Shown: positions 9,258 through 18,461, numbered from the stretch's first letter. The stretch is DNA of 64,000 nt from Spirochaetia bacterium (GCA_029880265.1 JAOUOT010000007.1:62001-126000); one strand, 5' to 3'. Made by a program: numbers and translations. Notes: a model not told the origin generated them from the letters alone.

Positions 9258-10505
9258 ATGAAAACGGTAAAAATAGTAAGAAAAAATAATATTATTTATA
9301 AAACAGCTTTTTTAACAATATTTATTTTTTCTTTTCTAATCGCTTCGGCCCAGTCAAACAAAACAGATATTCGAATAAAGGCGGCGGGCGATATTATTTT
9401 TCACGGGCCCATTGTTTCTATGGCCAAAAAGATCAAAAAAGAAAATCCGGCAGAAAATTCTTATTTGTATTTTCTTAAGCTTCTGCCTGAAGACGCGCTT
9501 AAAGCAGATATCAGCATGGTCAATTTTGAAAATCCGATTGCCTATAAAACAGGCGGCGCGCCGGTTCCTTTTATCTTTAACGCGCCTTTAGAATCTTACG
9601 AGGCTTTTGAAAAAATCGGGGTAAACTTGTTTAATCTTGCCAACAATCATATTTATGATCAAGAAGTCGACGGCTTAGACGAAACCATTGAGGCGCTTTC
9701 AAAAACGGGCCTCACGGGTCTTTGCGATAAAGAGATGTCGGCTATTATTAAAACCTTTGAGATAAACGGCAAAAAAATCATGCTGGCCGGCATTACAAGA
9801 CTTTTGAATGTCTCTAAAACATTAAATCGCCTGCAAATTTGTCACCTGCCGCAAAAGAACATGCGGGCCAAAGACAAAGAAAAAGAATTTTTAAAAACAG
9901 AAGAAAATTTCTTAAAAAAACTGAAAGAACAAAGTAAAGAGGCGGATGTATTTATCGCGCAGGTGCACTGGGGAACAGAATATATTATTGAGCCGCATCA
10001 GATGCAAACCGAATTTGCCCAACAACTGGCCGAAAGTGGGGTAGATATTATCTTGGGTCATCATCCGCATTTTGTACAGGGTTACGATATTATAAAATCG
10101 AACCATGAAGTTGAAAAACAAACTCTCGTTTTTTACAGTCTGGGTAATTTTTTTTCAAATCAGGGAAGAAAATATAAATACCAGCCAAACGCTCAACATG
10201 ATCATAACAGCGCAAGAACAAGAGACGGCGTTATTATTGATTTGGTACTTAAAAATTCAAAATGCGAAGATAATTATAATATAAAAATGGCCCTCAAAAA
10301 AGAAGATAAAGACGATTTGACAATATGCGCAAAAGCCATACCAACATGGATGCACCGGGGCAAAGTAAATAAAAAGTTTTTTATAGGTCCCGTTTTGTCT
10401 GAACGGGCCGCTTTTGAGAAAGAATTTTCAAAAGAAAAATCAATTTTCTTAAGAAGCGCAGAAAGAACAAACGAATTATTTAAACAACCGGTTTCGGCCA
10501 AATAA
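9258..10505 (+). CDS. CapA/PgsA-family metallophosphoesterase-like protein
   Basis: The 415-residue protein has an N-terminal hydrophobic segment (15-32, signal peptide or anchor). It then carries the CapA family motifs in order: AAGDIIFHG (42-50), NFENPI (89-94), NLANNHIYD (126-134), HWGTEY, GHHPHFVQG and YSLGNFF. These form the dinuclear metal site of a calcineurin-like phosphoesterase fold. Family members take part in poly-gamma-glutamate synthesis or in capsule and envelope metabolism; the other pgs genes are not present here. The gene lies 151 bases after the giant lipoprotein gene on the same strand, with a short AGG upstream of the ATG. Family assignment is firm, the substrate is unknown. 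Confidence 0.85.
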   Translation: MKTVKIVRKNNIIYKTAFLTIFIFSFLIASAQSNKTDIRIKAAGDIIFHGPIVSMAKKIKKENPAENSYLYFLKLLPEDALKADISMVNFENPIAYKTGGAPVPFIFNAPLESYEAFEKIGVNLFNLANNHIYDQEVDGLDETIEALSKTGLTGLCDKEMSAIIKTFEINGKKIMLAGITRLLNVSKTLNRLQICHLPQKNMRAKDKEKEFLKTEENFLKKLKEQSKEADVFIAQVHWGTEYIIEPHQMQTEFAQQLAESGVDIILGHHPHFVQGYDIIKSNHEVEKQTLVFYSLGNFFSNQGRKYKYQPNAQHDHNSARTRDGVIIDLVLKNSKCEDNYNIKMALKKEDKDDLTICAKAIPTWMHRGKVNKKFFIGPVLSERAAFEKEFSKEKSIFLRSAERTNELFKQPVSAK

Positions 10506-10579
10506 AATAAAATTTTCGGGCTAGTATGAACAGCTTTTGATTGACAACGGCTCTCAAAATTAACTTTTGACAAAATAGC

Positions 10580-10652
10580 GCTGCCTTAGCTCAATTGGTA
10601 GAGCAGCTGATTTGTAATCAGCAGGTTGTAGGTTCGATTCCTATAGGCAGCT
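10580..10652 (+). tRNA. tRNA-Thr (anticodon TGT)
   Basis: The acceptor strands GCTGCCT and AGGCAGC pair, the D-arm contains AGCTCAATTGGTAGAGC, the anticodon stem is GCTGA/TCAGC with loop TTTGTAA, and the T-arm has GGTTCGATTCC. The discriminator is T and no CCA is encoded. It lies 46 bases before tRNA-Tyr, so the two are probably one transcript. Confidence 0.95.
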
Positions 10653-10698
10653 AATAAATATCTCGGGTAGGCTTTAAGTTTTATTGCCCGAAAAAATT

Positions 10699-10780
10699 GG
10701 GCAGGTTCCCGAGCGGTCAAAGGGATCAGACTGTAAATCTGCTGGCTACGCCTTCGGAGGTTCGAATCCTCCCCTGCCCA
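10699..10780 (+). tRNA. tRNA-Tyr (anticodon GTA)
   Basis: The acceptor GGGCAGG pairs with CCTGCCC, followed by discriminator A; no CCA is encoded. The anticodon stem CAGA/TCTG encloses loop CTGTAAA, so the anticodon is GTA. The long variable arm (CTGGCTACGCCTTCGG region) is the class II form expected for bacterial tRNA-Tyr. Confidence 0.95.
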
Positions 10781-10794
10781 AAAAATAATCTTAT

Positions 10795-11766
10795 ATGGAG
10801 TTCCCAGAAGAAGAAATTCGCAATAGCTTGATTGCGGCAAATTTCGGTCGGGCATGCCAATTAGCCAAAGAATGGCTTGAGGCGGCTCCTCTGGAACTTA
10901 GAAATACGCGACAACACAAAATAGCCGAAGAATCTTATGTTTACGGCCGTTTTTTTTTTCACCGTCAAGAAAGAATAAATCAAACCCCGGGCAGCGCCGA
11001 TAAAGCAAGACTTTATTTAAAATTTTTAGACGAACTAATCGAAATCAGAAAAGAAAGAGAATTAAGCGAAACCATCGAAAATTCAATATGGCCCGATGTC
11101 TACAAAATGATTCACATGCATGTTGCAGAGGGCTTTGCCAGAGCCTTTGCGGGTCAAAAATCTTACAATCTTGATCAAACCGAAGTTATTCAGCTGGCTG
11201 TTTCATTAATAGAAATAAACAATTGGCCAGGGGCAAAAGAAAGTCTTTTGTTTATGTATAAGATGAATCCGAAAAACGCTCTGTATAATTTTTTATTGTC
11301 GCATGTATATTACCAGTTAGGCGAAATGGATTTATTTTTAACTCATCTTCGCGAAGCCCTTTTTATAAAGCCTGAAGTCATTGAAGAATATGAAAAATAT
11401 CTTCCCGAAGGCGCCTTTCAAAAAATCTGGGATCATTTAAGCGGTGAAGATTTTTCAAAAATTGCCAGATACCGCTATTTTGCTCTATACCTTGAAATTA
11501 ACGGTTCTTATAAAATTAAAAGAGAAATATCAGATAAAGAGCTTGAAAAAACAGAAGAAGATTTTGAAAAGCTCTATCTTCAATTTAAAGACTCAAAAAA
11601 TAAGCCTTTCTTAGAAGACTTAAAGCCCAGAGTTTTACATCTCTTGGCATGGTTAATGTATTATGCCGAAGAGAAAAAAAAATTAGATTCTCTTGAAAGA
11701 TACTCTTCTATTATGAAAAAAATTGATCAAGACGTTTATGCGAATTTCTTAGAATCTAATAAATAA
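10795..11766 (+). CDS. Helical-repeat (TPR-like) protein of unknown function
   Basis: The 323-residue soluble protein starts 14 bases after tRNA-Tyr and has no signal peptide or membrane segment. It is almost entirely helical. The stretch around residues 130-200 has TPR-like spacing (WPGAKESLLFMYKMNPKN, then YNFLLSHVYYQLGEMDLFL and ALFIKPE). Other parts are charged helices without recognisable motifs. No Shine-Dalgarno sequence precedes the ATG at 10795. The gene may be read through from the tRNA promoter. Its last 11 bases overlap the convergent cstA gene. Probably a scaffold or adaptor; I do not recognise a specific family. Confidence 0.6.
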   Translation: MEFPEEEIRNSLIAANFGRACQLAKEWLEAAPLELRNTRQHKIAEESYVYGRFFFHRQERINQTPGSADKARLYLKFLDELIEIRKERELSETIENSIWPDVYKMIHMHVAEGFARAFAGQKSYNLDQTEVIQLAVSLIEINNWPGAKESLLFMYKMNPKNALYNFLLSHVYYQLGEMDLFLTHLREALFIKPEVIEEYEKYLPEGAFQKIWDHLSGEDFSKIARYRYFALYLEINGSYKIKREISDKELEKTEEDFEKLYLQFKDSKNKPFLEDLKPRVLHLLAWLMYYAEEKKKLDSLERYSSIMKKIDQDVYANFLESNK

Positions 11767-13495
11767 TAATATCTAATGAATCTGTTTTTTTATTTTTATA
11801 GCGAATAATCGCCATAGAAGCTTCATATAACAGCCATACGGTAATGACAAGAAGAACAACCGCGACAACTAAAATATCTGCCATGCCGTCTTTTTCAATA
11901 AAAAGAATAATGTTTTCAATCATGGCAATTATCGTACTAAACAGTACAAATATCATAGGTATTAAAGTATATAGCGGATTTTTTTTTCTTGAATACAAAT
12001 AAATAGACGCCAGAAAAAGAGCCAGGGCCCCTAATATCTGATTTGTCGTGCCAAACAACTGCCAAAGAACCTTTCCCGCCGGCAGGGAATTTCCTGAAGC
12101 GTCTTTAATCTCAAAAAAAGCGAAAAAGCCGATGGCTAAAACGGCTAAAAAAGACGAAATATAACGATTTTGAAAAAAACGGCGTATCTTATCTTCTTTT
12201 ATAAAAGTCGCCATTTCTTCTATATTATAACGAAGCAATCGGGTCGCCGAATCAAGACTGGTCAGGGCAAAGCTTACGACGACAAAAGCAAGCAGGCCCT
12301 TGCCAAATTCAATAGAAATTCCGGTAGAAGATAAAAACTTGGCGCCCCCCTCTATGAAAATACCCACTTTTTTGCCCAGAGAAGCCAGTTGGTTCCAGTC
12401 GCAGTAAAGAGCGTTCCATTCTTCAAAAGAAGCAAAGGTCGTTGTCGTGGCTAAAATGGCAATTAGCCCTAACATCGATTCGCCAATCATACCGCCGTAA
12501 CCGATAATTTTTGCGTCAGTTTCTTTGTTAAGCTGTTTGGCCGTGGTGCCCGAAGAAACAAGAGAATGAAATCCCGAAATTGCACCGCAGGCGATGACAA
12601 TGAATAAAAAAGGAAAAACAGGCGGCGCGTTTGCCGCGTTAAACTGAACGGCGGGGGCAGAGAAACTGACGTCAGAGAGAAAAAAACCGATATACAAAAG
12701 ACCCATAGAAAGATACAAGAGCAGCGAATTTAAAAAATCGCGGCTTTGCAAAAGAAGCCAGACGGGCAGTATGCTAGCGGCAAAGCCGTAGCACAGCATA
12801 ACTATCTTCCATGAGGTTATAGAGGGGGCTTTTTGCGTGTCGTGAAAATTAAAAGTTTCATAAGAAGATGGATGCTGTCCCCACCATAAAAATAATAAAA
12901 CAATAAAAAACGAAATAACGCCCATATATTTTAATGGGATATTTTTCTTGTAATACAAATATCCCATTATCATGGCTATAACCATAATTCCGGTTGAAGG
13001 AGCAATCACCTGAGGAAATCCGCCTGCTGAAAAAAGATAGCCCAAAACAAGAACAAAAACGCCCATGGCCAATGAAAATAAAAAGAAGATAATTAACAAA
13101 AATAGAAGTTTTGCCCGCCTGCCCATTAGATGTTCAGTAATAGAGCCTATCGAAAGTCCGTTTGCTCTGACAGAAAGCACCAGCGCGGCAAAGTCATGAA
13201 CCGCCCCAATTAAGACAGAGCCTAAAACTACCCATAAAAGAGCGGGAAGCCATCCCCAGATAACGGCTACAGCCGGCCCTAATATGGGGCTTAAACCGGC
13301 GATGCTTGCGTAATGGTGGCCCCAAAGAATATAAGTAGGGGTGGGAATAAAATCTATATTGTCTCGTTTGGTATGGGCGGGGGTTTTGAAATCGGCCCGT
13401 AAATTGAAAAGTTTTGACCCTAAAAAACCGGCATAATATTTGTAGCCTATAATATAAACGGCAAAAACGATAAGCGTAACTATAGCAGGGCTCAT
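11756..13495 (-). CDS. cstA: CstA-family carbon starvation protein (peptide/pyruvate transporter)
   Basis: This 579-residue membrane protein has about 15 or more hydrophobic segments. The N-terminal part carries the family signature: a FIPTPTYILWGHHYASIAG stretch, then a GPAVAVIWGW helix and a GAVHDFAAL helix. SSGTTAKQLNKE in the middle and the SFALTSLDSATRL helix are also typical. CstA proteins import peptides or pyruvate into cells short of carbon. The length is nearer to the shorter CstA homologues than to the roughly 700 residues of E. coli CstA. It follows the SurA-N-like lipoprotein gene after 19 bases, so the two may form an operon. Confidence 0.9.
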   Translation of the reverse strand: MSPAIVTLIVFAVYIIGYKYYAGFLGSKLFNLRADFKTPAHTKRDNIDFIPTPTYILWGHHYASIAGLSPILGPAVAVIWGWLPALLWVVLGSVLIGAVHDFAALVLSVRANGLSIGSITEHLMGRRAKLLFLLIIFFLFSLAMGVFVLVLGYLFSAGGFPQVIAPSTGIMVIAMIMGYLYYKKNIPLKYMGVISFFIVLLFLWWGQHPSSYETFNFHDTQKAPSITSWKIVMLCYGFAASILPVWLLLQSRDFLNSLLLYLSMGLLYIGFFLSDVSFSAPAVQFNAANAPPVFPFLFIVIACGAISGFHSLVSSGTTAKQLNKETDAKIIGYGGMIGESMLGLIAILATTTTFASFEEWNALYCDWNQLASLGKKVGIFIEGGAKFLSSTGISIEFGKGLLAFVVVSFALTSLDSATRLLRYNIEEMATFIKEDKIRRFFQNRYISSFLAVLAIGFFAFFEIKDASGNSLPAGKVLWQLFGTTNQILGALALFLASIYLYSRKKNPLYTLIPMIFVLFSTIIAMIENIILFIEKDGMADILVVAVVLLVITVWLLYEASMAIIRYKNKKTDSLDIIIY

Positions 13496-13514
13496 GCCTT
13501 CGCTTAATTACCTT

Positions 13515-14234
13515 TTATTTATCAGCGGTGTTTTCAGCCTTTTCTTTTTTTTCAGGCTCGGCGCCAGAATCAGATTTTTTGTTTAAATATTCTTTTAAGT
13601 TGAAATTTTCGTTTGTATTTATTTTATAAGAATCTCTAATTTGGCTTACATACTCTTCGCGCTTTTCGCCTAATTTTCTAAAGCGAATATTGCTTTTTGC
13701 TTCTTCTAAGAGTTGATCCATAGGAATGGCGGCTAAGTTAGGGTTATTTTTTCGCGCCGCTTCAACAAAGTTGATTGCCTCAGAATCGGCTACGTTAACC
13801 CCTTCGATTCCTACTTTTTCGTCTAGATATAAAGAAGTAATAAAATACTGCTGTAAAAACTGCACTCTCTTTTTGATTTTCTCGTCTTTCAAGAAGCCTT
13901 TTTTATCTGCGTCATGGTTAATCAAAAGAATTCTTTTATAAATTTCAGGAAAGTTTTCTTTTTTCAAGCCTTCAAGAAGTTTTGCCAGCCTGGGGTCGCC
14001 CGACAATTCCGGATTTTCTATAAAGGGCTTAAGCTGTTCAGGAGTTCTGTTTAACTGCTGGGCCATTAGAAAAATAAACGCTTCATGTGCGTCTTCAAAA
14101 TCAGATACGGTATATTTTTTGCCCTCTACCTGCCATATCCATGGAGTTTTATCGCTTGGCTTATTGCATACTAAGAATAAAGCCAATAGCAAAACTAAAA
14201 TTACGTTTTTTTTACTTTGTGAAAATGATTTCAT
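13515..14234 (-). CDS. Probable lipoprotein with SurA N-terminal-like helical domain
   Basis: The 239-residue protein has a lipoprotein-like signal ending LFLVC, Cys23 (a loose lipobox of the kind seen in spirochaetes), and a GGAGAT ribosome site before the ATG. The body is helical: a domain resembling the N-terminal chaperone part of SurA/PrsA-like foldases (VSDFEDAHEAFIFL, KRILLINHDADKKGFL, FLQQYFITSLYL). No parvulin isomerase domain is present. The C-terminus is Lys/Glu/Ala-rich. A periplasmic chaperone or foldase role would follow from the family, but the match is by overall pattern only. It lies divergently from the CsgG-like gene at 14415, with 180 bases between them. Confidence 0.5.
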   Translation of the reverse strand: MKSFSQSKKNVILVLLLALFLVCNKPSDKTPWIWQVEGKKYTVSDFEDAHEAFIFLMAQQLNRTPEQLKPFIENPELSGDPRLAKLLEGLKKENFPEIYKRILLINHDADKKGFLKDEKIKKRVQFLQQYFITSLYLDEKVGIEGVNVADSEAINFVEAARKNNPNLAAIPMDQLLEEAKSNIRFRKLGEKREEYVSQIRDSYKINTNENFNLKEYLNKKSDSGAEPEKKEKAENTADK

Positions 14235-14414
14235 ATTATCTCCGATTCAATATTCATTCAATATAATGGTCAAATATTAAAACTTTTCAGCCTTGTGAAT
14301 CAGTTTTTTCTAAGAACCTTTAATTTTGTTAAATGTTCTTGCAATTTTACGCAATTGCTTAAAACATGGGTTAGAAGCATTTATTTTTATCGGTTTTAAT
14401 GGGGAGAAGGCGTT

Positions 14415-15371
14415 ATGAAAGTACGATTTTCTATTTTTATATTCTTATTTGCATATCTTGCGACGGGCATAGCGCCTGACTTATTTTCAGAAAATAACAA
14501 ATCAAAAAAGCGCGTGGGCGTTTCGCCTTTTGAGGCGCGTTCGGTAGAAAAAGAAAAAGCCAATTTAATAACCGATTTGTTTCGCTCATATTTATTGGCA
14601 GAAAAGGTTTACGAGGTTCTTGACCGCGCCCATGTTCAAAAAACGATGCGGGAACTTGAGTTTCAAAGCAGCGGTATGACAGATCAAGAAAATGTAGTTG
14701 AAATGGGAAAAATGCTAAACGCAGAGTTTATGATTTTTGGTTCGCTTTCTAAAATAGACAACTTCTACCGAGTTTCGGCAGATATAGTTGAAATAAAAAC
14801 CGGAAAGCTATTAAATAGCGTCAACCAGAAATTTAGCGATATGAATTATTCAGAAAACGTCGTAAAAAGTCTAGTAAGGGCCCTTGTTAGAGGCGAGAAA
14901 GCCGATGAATTTGTTTTTGCGAATAAAATTCCCGATAAAGACCCTGCTAAAATAAAAAAATATTTAGAAACAAAATGCTGCGCCGTTAAAAATAAATATA
15001 TTCGCTATAAAATTCTGGGCTTTACAGGCAATTATGACGAGATACAAGAAAAATTCTACGGATTTCTTTTATTTAAAGAAATAAAAATGCCGTCGGGCGA
15101 AGAAACATTGAAAGTGATTTCTAATATTGTTATCAGCAATGTCTTTACCATGAAAAACCTTCAAAAAACGGCGAAAGAAGCGTTTGAAAAAAATAAAGAA
15201 TATGACACATTCGGTTATTCTATCATGCCCAAAAAAGGAGATAATCTGGCCCTGGAATACCGCATTTATCAGAAAAAAGGAAAACCCTCGGCTATTGAAA
15301 TTTATCTTGTAACCCGGAATATTGACTGGAGCGCAAAAAAACCGGTTACTTTTCAACATGAAATCAAATAA
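14415..15371 (+). CDS. CsgG/FlgO-like exported protein
   Basis: The 318-residue protein has a signal peptide (hydrophobic 3-20, ending near DLFSEN). It then carries the CsgG-like pattern: KKRVGVSPFEA, a helix with ITDLFRSYLL, VYEVLDRAHVQKTMRELEFQSSG, an MGKMLNAEFMIFGSLSKI strand, and RVSADIVEIKTGKLLNSV. The C-terminal 160 residues, with strands near FYGFLLFKEI and LALEYRIYQKKG, are not recognised. GGGGAGAAGG just upstream of the ATG gives a strong ribosome site. It is the second of three such proteins in the window, and an outer membrane-type protein gene follows 204 bases downstream. Family known to act in the outer membrane (CsgG secretes curli, FlgO acts in motility); role here unknown. 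Confidence 0.65.
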   Translation: MKVRFSIFIFLFAYLATGIAPDLFSENNKSKKRVGVSPFEARSVEKEKANLITDLFRSYLLAEKVYEVLDRAHVQKTMRELEFQSSGMTDQENVVEMGKMLNAEFMIFGSLSKIDNFYRVSADIVEIKTGKLLNSVNQKFSDMNYSENVVKSLVRALVRGEKADEFVFANKIPDKDPAKIKKYLETKCCAVKNKYIRYKILGFTGNYDEIQEKFYGFLLFKEIKMPSGEETLKVISNIVISNVFTMKNLQKTAKEAFEKNKEYDTFGYSIMPKKGDNLALEYRIYQKKGKPSAIEIYLVTRNIDWSAKKPVTFQHEIK

Positions 15372-15575
15372 CAAAACGTTATGATAATTGGGGCATGAAT
15401 AAGCCAAAAAGACACAACGCGCCATAGTGTATCAATTCTAAATTCTTTTATCTAAATATTAGATTCAACAAAATAAATTTATTATAATGACATTAAACCT
15501 GAAACTAGATCGTCTAATTATATTAAAGAATTAATTATTTAGTATCTTGAGAAAAATATGAAGAGGAAACCTAAA

Positions 15576-16571
15576 ATGATTTTGAAAAAGGCGTTTCAAT
15601 TAACTTTATTTTTATTTTTTTTAGCGTCTGGGCAAAAATACGCTCAAAATAATTTAAGCGACGATCTTAATCAAGAAACAAAAAAATCTATACAAGAAAA
15701 ACCTGACAAAGAAGAATTAAAAAAAGACAAAAACTCTACAGCCATATGGCATGAGTTTGAATTAGACGCTTATTATACAAGCCTAGGCCTATATCTTGGA
15801 ATATGGGGAGAAGAGCCCGAAAACTTAGGCAAAAAAAAAGAAGTCGACGTTTACTGGCATCTTATTACTACTTCTTATTTCCCTTCTTTTCTTGTTTTAG
15901 AGGCGAGCGTTTATCCCATGCCGGTTGCGGGCGTAGGGCTTAAAAAGTACGCTACAAAATTTTATGAAAAGGGCCGGCTTAGCCCGAACTTTAATCTGAT
16001 TGAGGCCGTTACCTCGGGCTATCAAGAGCCTTATGCCGCCTCTCTTTTTATAGGTAATATCGTTGTTTTTCAAGAAGAAGGCGAAGAAAAAGAAACAGGA
16101 AATCAGGCGTTTATGGGATGGGTATTCTCGACAGGCGACTATCATATTAAAGACAATGTTTTAATAAAAGATCTATGGTTTGAAGTTGAAGGGAAAATAA
16201 AAGGCGACAGAAATTTGCCCGATCAAAAATTAAGCTGGAGCTTTAAGATAGGGGCGCGCTTTCATCAAAATGAAGATATTGAAGACATCGCTTTTGTGGG
16301 CATAAGAAGAAGCAGGGTCGATCTTGAGGGATCGCTCTTGTCATTTTTTTATAACGGCGGTATTGAATATACTTTCGACTTTGATTTTAGAAAATGGATA
16401 CCAATTCGGCATTATCTTTTAATTGAAAAAAAATTCCCGGTGTATAAGAAAATTGCGGTAAGTTTAGATGTTGGTTTTATCTGGGAAGCCAAAGAAAAGT
16501 ATGAAGGTTTTCTCGATACTTTAGATAAAGACAACTGGAAAGTCTTCATAAGACCAAACATGAGTTTCTAA
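15576..16571 (+). CDS. Putative outer membrane beta-barrel protein
   Basis: About 331 residues from the ATG at 15576. That start has AGAGGA at 15562-15567, eight bases upstream. An ATG 18 bases earlier (15558) is also in frame with a weaker GAG. The signal peptide is LKKAFQLTLFLFFLASGQ followed by an AQN cleavage-type site. After a Lys/Asp/Glu-rich linker, the body is made of alternating aromatic strands (YTSLGLYLGIWG, YFPSFLVLEASVYP, KLSWSFKIGARF, IEYTFDFDF, VSLDVGFIWE) and ends VFIRPNMSF, which has a terminal aromatic residue as BAM substrates do. No family recognised. It lies downstream of the CsgG-like gene in the same direction. Confidence 0.55.
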   Translation: MILKKAFQLTLFLFFLASGQKYAQNNLSDDLNQETKKSIQEKPDKEELKKDKNSTAIWHEFELDAYYTSLGLYLGIWGEEPENLGKKKEVDVYWHLITTSYFPSFLVLEASVYPMPVAGVGLKKYATKFYEKGRLSPNFNLIEAVTSGYQEPYAASLFIGNIVVFQEEGEEKETGNQAFMGWVFSTGDYHIKDNVLIKDLWFEVEGKIKGDRNLPDQKLSWSFKIGARFHQNEDIEDIAFVGIRRSRVDLEGSLLSFFYNGGIEYTFDFDFRKWIPIRHYLLIEKKFPVYKKIAVSLDVGFIWEAKEKYEGFLDTLDKDNWKVFIRPNMSF

Positions 16572-16582
16572 AAATATAAAAA

Positions 16583-16611
16583 TTGACGCCTCATCGAAAG
16601 AAAATTATTTA
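16583..16611 (+). promoter_or_regulatory. Weak promoter candidate abutting a start codon
   Basis: TTGACG (16583-16588) and TATTTA (16606-16611) are 17 bases apart, and the ATG of the sulfotransferase gene follows at 16619. Transcription would start essentially at the start codon. The -10 is weak (about half of the consensus). Confidence 0.3.
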
Positions 16612-16618
16612 ATTGTAT

Positions 16619-17371
16619 ATGAACGCTATATTTATCGTGGGCTACTGGAACTCGGGCACGACTTTACTTGTAGACTTGCTTAGAAAACATCCTGAAGTAA
16701 AATTAAAAAGAGCCCGGTATAAGCCAAATCTCGAAGAAAGAGATATTGTAAAAATATTAAAAAAGTTTGGCTCTGATTTTATTCAATTGGGCGATTATTC
16801 AGATATAAATGAAAACGGTTTTCAAAATTATAAAGAAACAAAATTTAACGACGAGCAAAAAGAAAAATTTAATAAAATATTTATGAAAAAATTCGGCGTA
16901 AAAAACAATAAATATTTACTGTTGAAAAATCCATGGCTTTTTTTTATGCCGAATTTCATTAAAGAACAATTTTCAAATTTAAATATGAAAAAAATTCTTA
17001 TCTTGCGTCACGGTCATTCCCAGGTTGTTTCAAAAGACTATTGGCTTCGCGATACCGACAGGCCAGAGCAAAAACTGTTTGCGCGCGCAAAGTTTTGGGT
17101 TCGCTCTATGGAGTTTTTTTTTGAGAACTGGCACAATAAAGAGACGCTAGTCATGCGCTATGAAAATGTCTGCCAAAACCCGCTCAATGCGATGAAAGAA
17201 ATATGCGATTTTATAGGAATCGATCTTGCCCCTATCGAAAACAGCGTTCCTAAAAAACTTGAGAATAAAATGGGAAAATGGAACCAGCTTCCCGAAGAGC
17301 TGAAAAAAGAAATCGATATTATTATTAAACCAATGCAAGAGAAAATCGACAAAGCGTACCCGTTAATATAG
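16619..17371 (+). CDS. Sulfotransferase family protein
   Basis: About 250 residues from the ATG at 16619. An upstream TTG at 16613 is in frame but less likely. The N-terminal strand-loop IFIVGYWNSGTTLLVDLL is the 5'-phosphosulfate-binding loop of PAPS-dependent sulfotransferases. ILILRHGHSQVVSKDYW fits the 3'-phosphate-binding strand, and MRYENVCQNPLNAM matches the conserved RYED-like motif near the C-terminus. The family moves a sulfate group from PAPS to carbohydrates, lipids or other acceptors. The acceptor here is unknown; nothing nearby encodes PAPS synthesis. No Shine-Dalgarno sequence is visible. It is convergent with the radical SAM gene, one base apart. Confidence 0.8.
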   Translation: MNAIFIVGYWNSGTTLLVDLLRKHPEVKLKRARYKPNLEERDIVKILKKFGSDFIQLGDYSDINENGFQNYKETKFNDEQKEKFNKIFMKKFGVKNNKYLLLKNPWLFFMPNFIKEQFSNLNMKKILILRHGHSQVVSKDYWLRDTDRPEQKLFARAKFWVRSMEFFFENWHNKETLVMRYENVCQNPLNAMKEICDFIGIDLAPIENSVPKKLENKMGKWNQLPEELKKEIDIIIKPMQEKIDKAYPLI

Positions 17372-17372
17372 C

Positions 17373-18461
17373 TTAATGAAAATCGCTTAACCTTACCGGC
17401 GTTCGTCTTGAACCCCAGTTGCCGGGTTTTTTATCAAAATATCCCGCGATTTTTTGAAGACAAAATTGACATTCACCTTTTTCATTTAAATTATATTCAG
17501 TCATCTCATACCAATCACGGCCTATTAGTTTTTTTGCGCACGACGGACAATATGTGCTCTCTCCGTCTTTATCGTGTATGTTCCCCGTATAAACATAATG
17601 CAGCCCGTTTTTTTGCGCTATTCTCTGGGCTTTTTTCAGCGCCTCAATTGACGTTGACGGTAAATCAATCATTTTGTAATCTGGATGAAACGCCGTAAAA
17701 TGCAGCGGCACGTCATATCCAAGGTTTTCGGCAATCCAGCTTGTCATATTATCAATATCTTCTTCTGAGTCGTTTTTAGCGGGTATGACAAGATTTGTAA
17801 TTTCTAGCCACGCGCGAGTTTCATTTTTTATGTATTTCAACGTATCTAAAACAGGCTGTAATTTCGCGCTGCAAAGGTTATGATAAAAATCTTCAGAAAA
17901 GCCCTTCAAGTCGACATTAACCGCGTCAATAAATGAAAATAATTCTTTTGCCGGTTCGCGATTTATATATCCCGCTGTAACGGCGACAGTTTTAATCTCT
18001 CTTGTATGACATTCTTTGGCCGTATCTTTTGCGTATTCAAGAAAAATAACGGGATCATTATATGTGAAAGCCACGCTTTTACAATTTAAATCTTTAGCCG
18101 CCCGCGCGATAACTTCGGGCGAAGCAGAATCGCAAAGCGTATCCATTTCGGTAGATTTACTGATATCCCAGTTTTGACAAAATTTGCAGAACATGTTACA
18201 CCCCGCCGTGCCAAAAGAAAGAATGGGCGTCTGCGGATAAAAATGATAAAGGGGTTTTTTTTCAATGGGATCAATGCAAAATCCCGACGATCTTCCGTAT
18301 GTCGTTAAAATCATTTCATTATTTTCATTTTTACGAACAAAGCATAATCCTCTTTTGCCCTCTTTTAGTTTGCATTCGCGAGGGCATAAATCGCATACAA
18401 TTTTATCATCTTCTGTATGCCAGTATTTTGCTTTAAAACCTGCTTCTTTAACCGCTTTCAT
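17373..18461 (-). CDS. AmmeMemoRadiSam system radical SAM enzyme
   Basis: The ATG at 18461 gives 362 residues. The frame stays open to an ATG at 18527, but those 22 extra residues are basic and hydrophobic and unlike the family. The protein starts AGFKAKYWHTEDDKIVCDLCPREC, a Cys-rich N-terminal segment typical of the family. It then carries the radical SAM motif CNMFCKFC (CxxxCxxC), followed by the conserved NWDIS. A C-terminal CPSCAKKLIGRDWYEM and CQFC cluster suggests an extra metal site. Family members form a conserved set with AmmeMemoRadiSam A and B proteins, which are not in this window. The substrate is unknown. Confidence 0.85.
   Translation of the reverse strand: MKAVKEAGFKAKYWHTEDDKIVCDLCPRECKLKEGKRGLCFVRKNENNEMILTTYGRSSGFCIDPIEKKPLYHFYPQTPILSFGTAGCNMFCKFCQNWDISKSTEMDTLCDSASPEVIARAAKDLNCKSVAFTYNDPVIFLEYAKDTAKECHTREIKTVAVTAGYINREPAKELFSFIDAVNVDLKGFSEDFYHNLCSAKLQPVLDTLKYIKNETRAWLEITNLVIPAKNDSEEDIDNMTSWIAENLGYDVPLHFTAFHPDYKMIDLPSTSIEALKKAQRIAQKNGLHYVYTGNIHDKDGESTYCPSCAKKLIGRDWYEMTEYNLNEKGECQFCLQKIAGYFDKKPGNWGSRRTPVRLSDFH

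Noticed and set aside
10567-10572. TTGACA directly before tRNA-Thr
   Set aside because: It would put the -10 inside the tRNA. The TTGACA at 10541 has no good -10 either, so no promoter is called.
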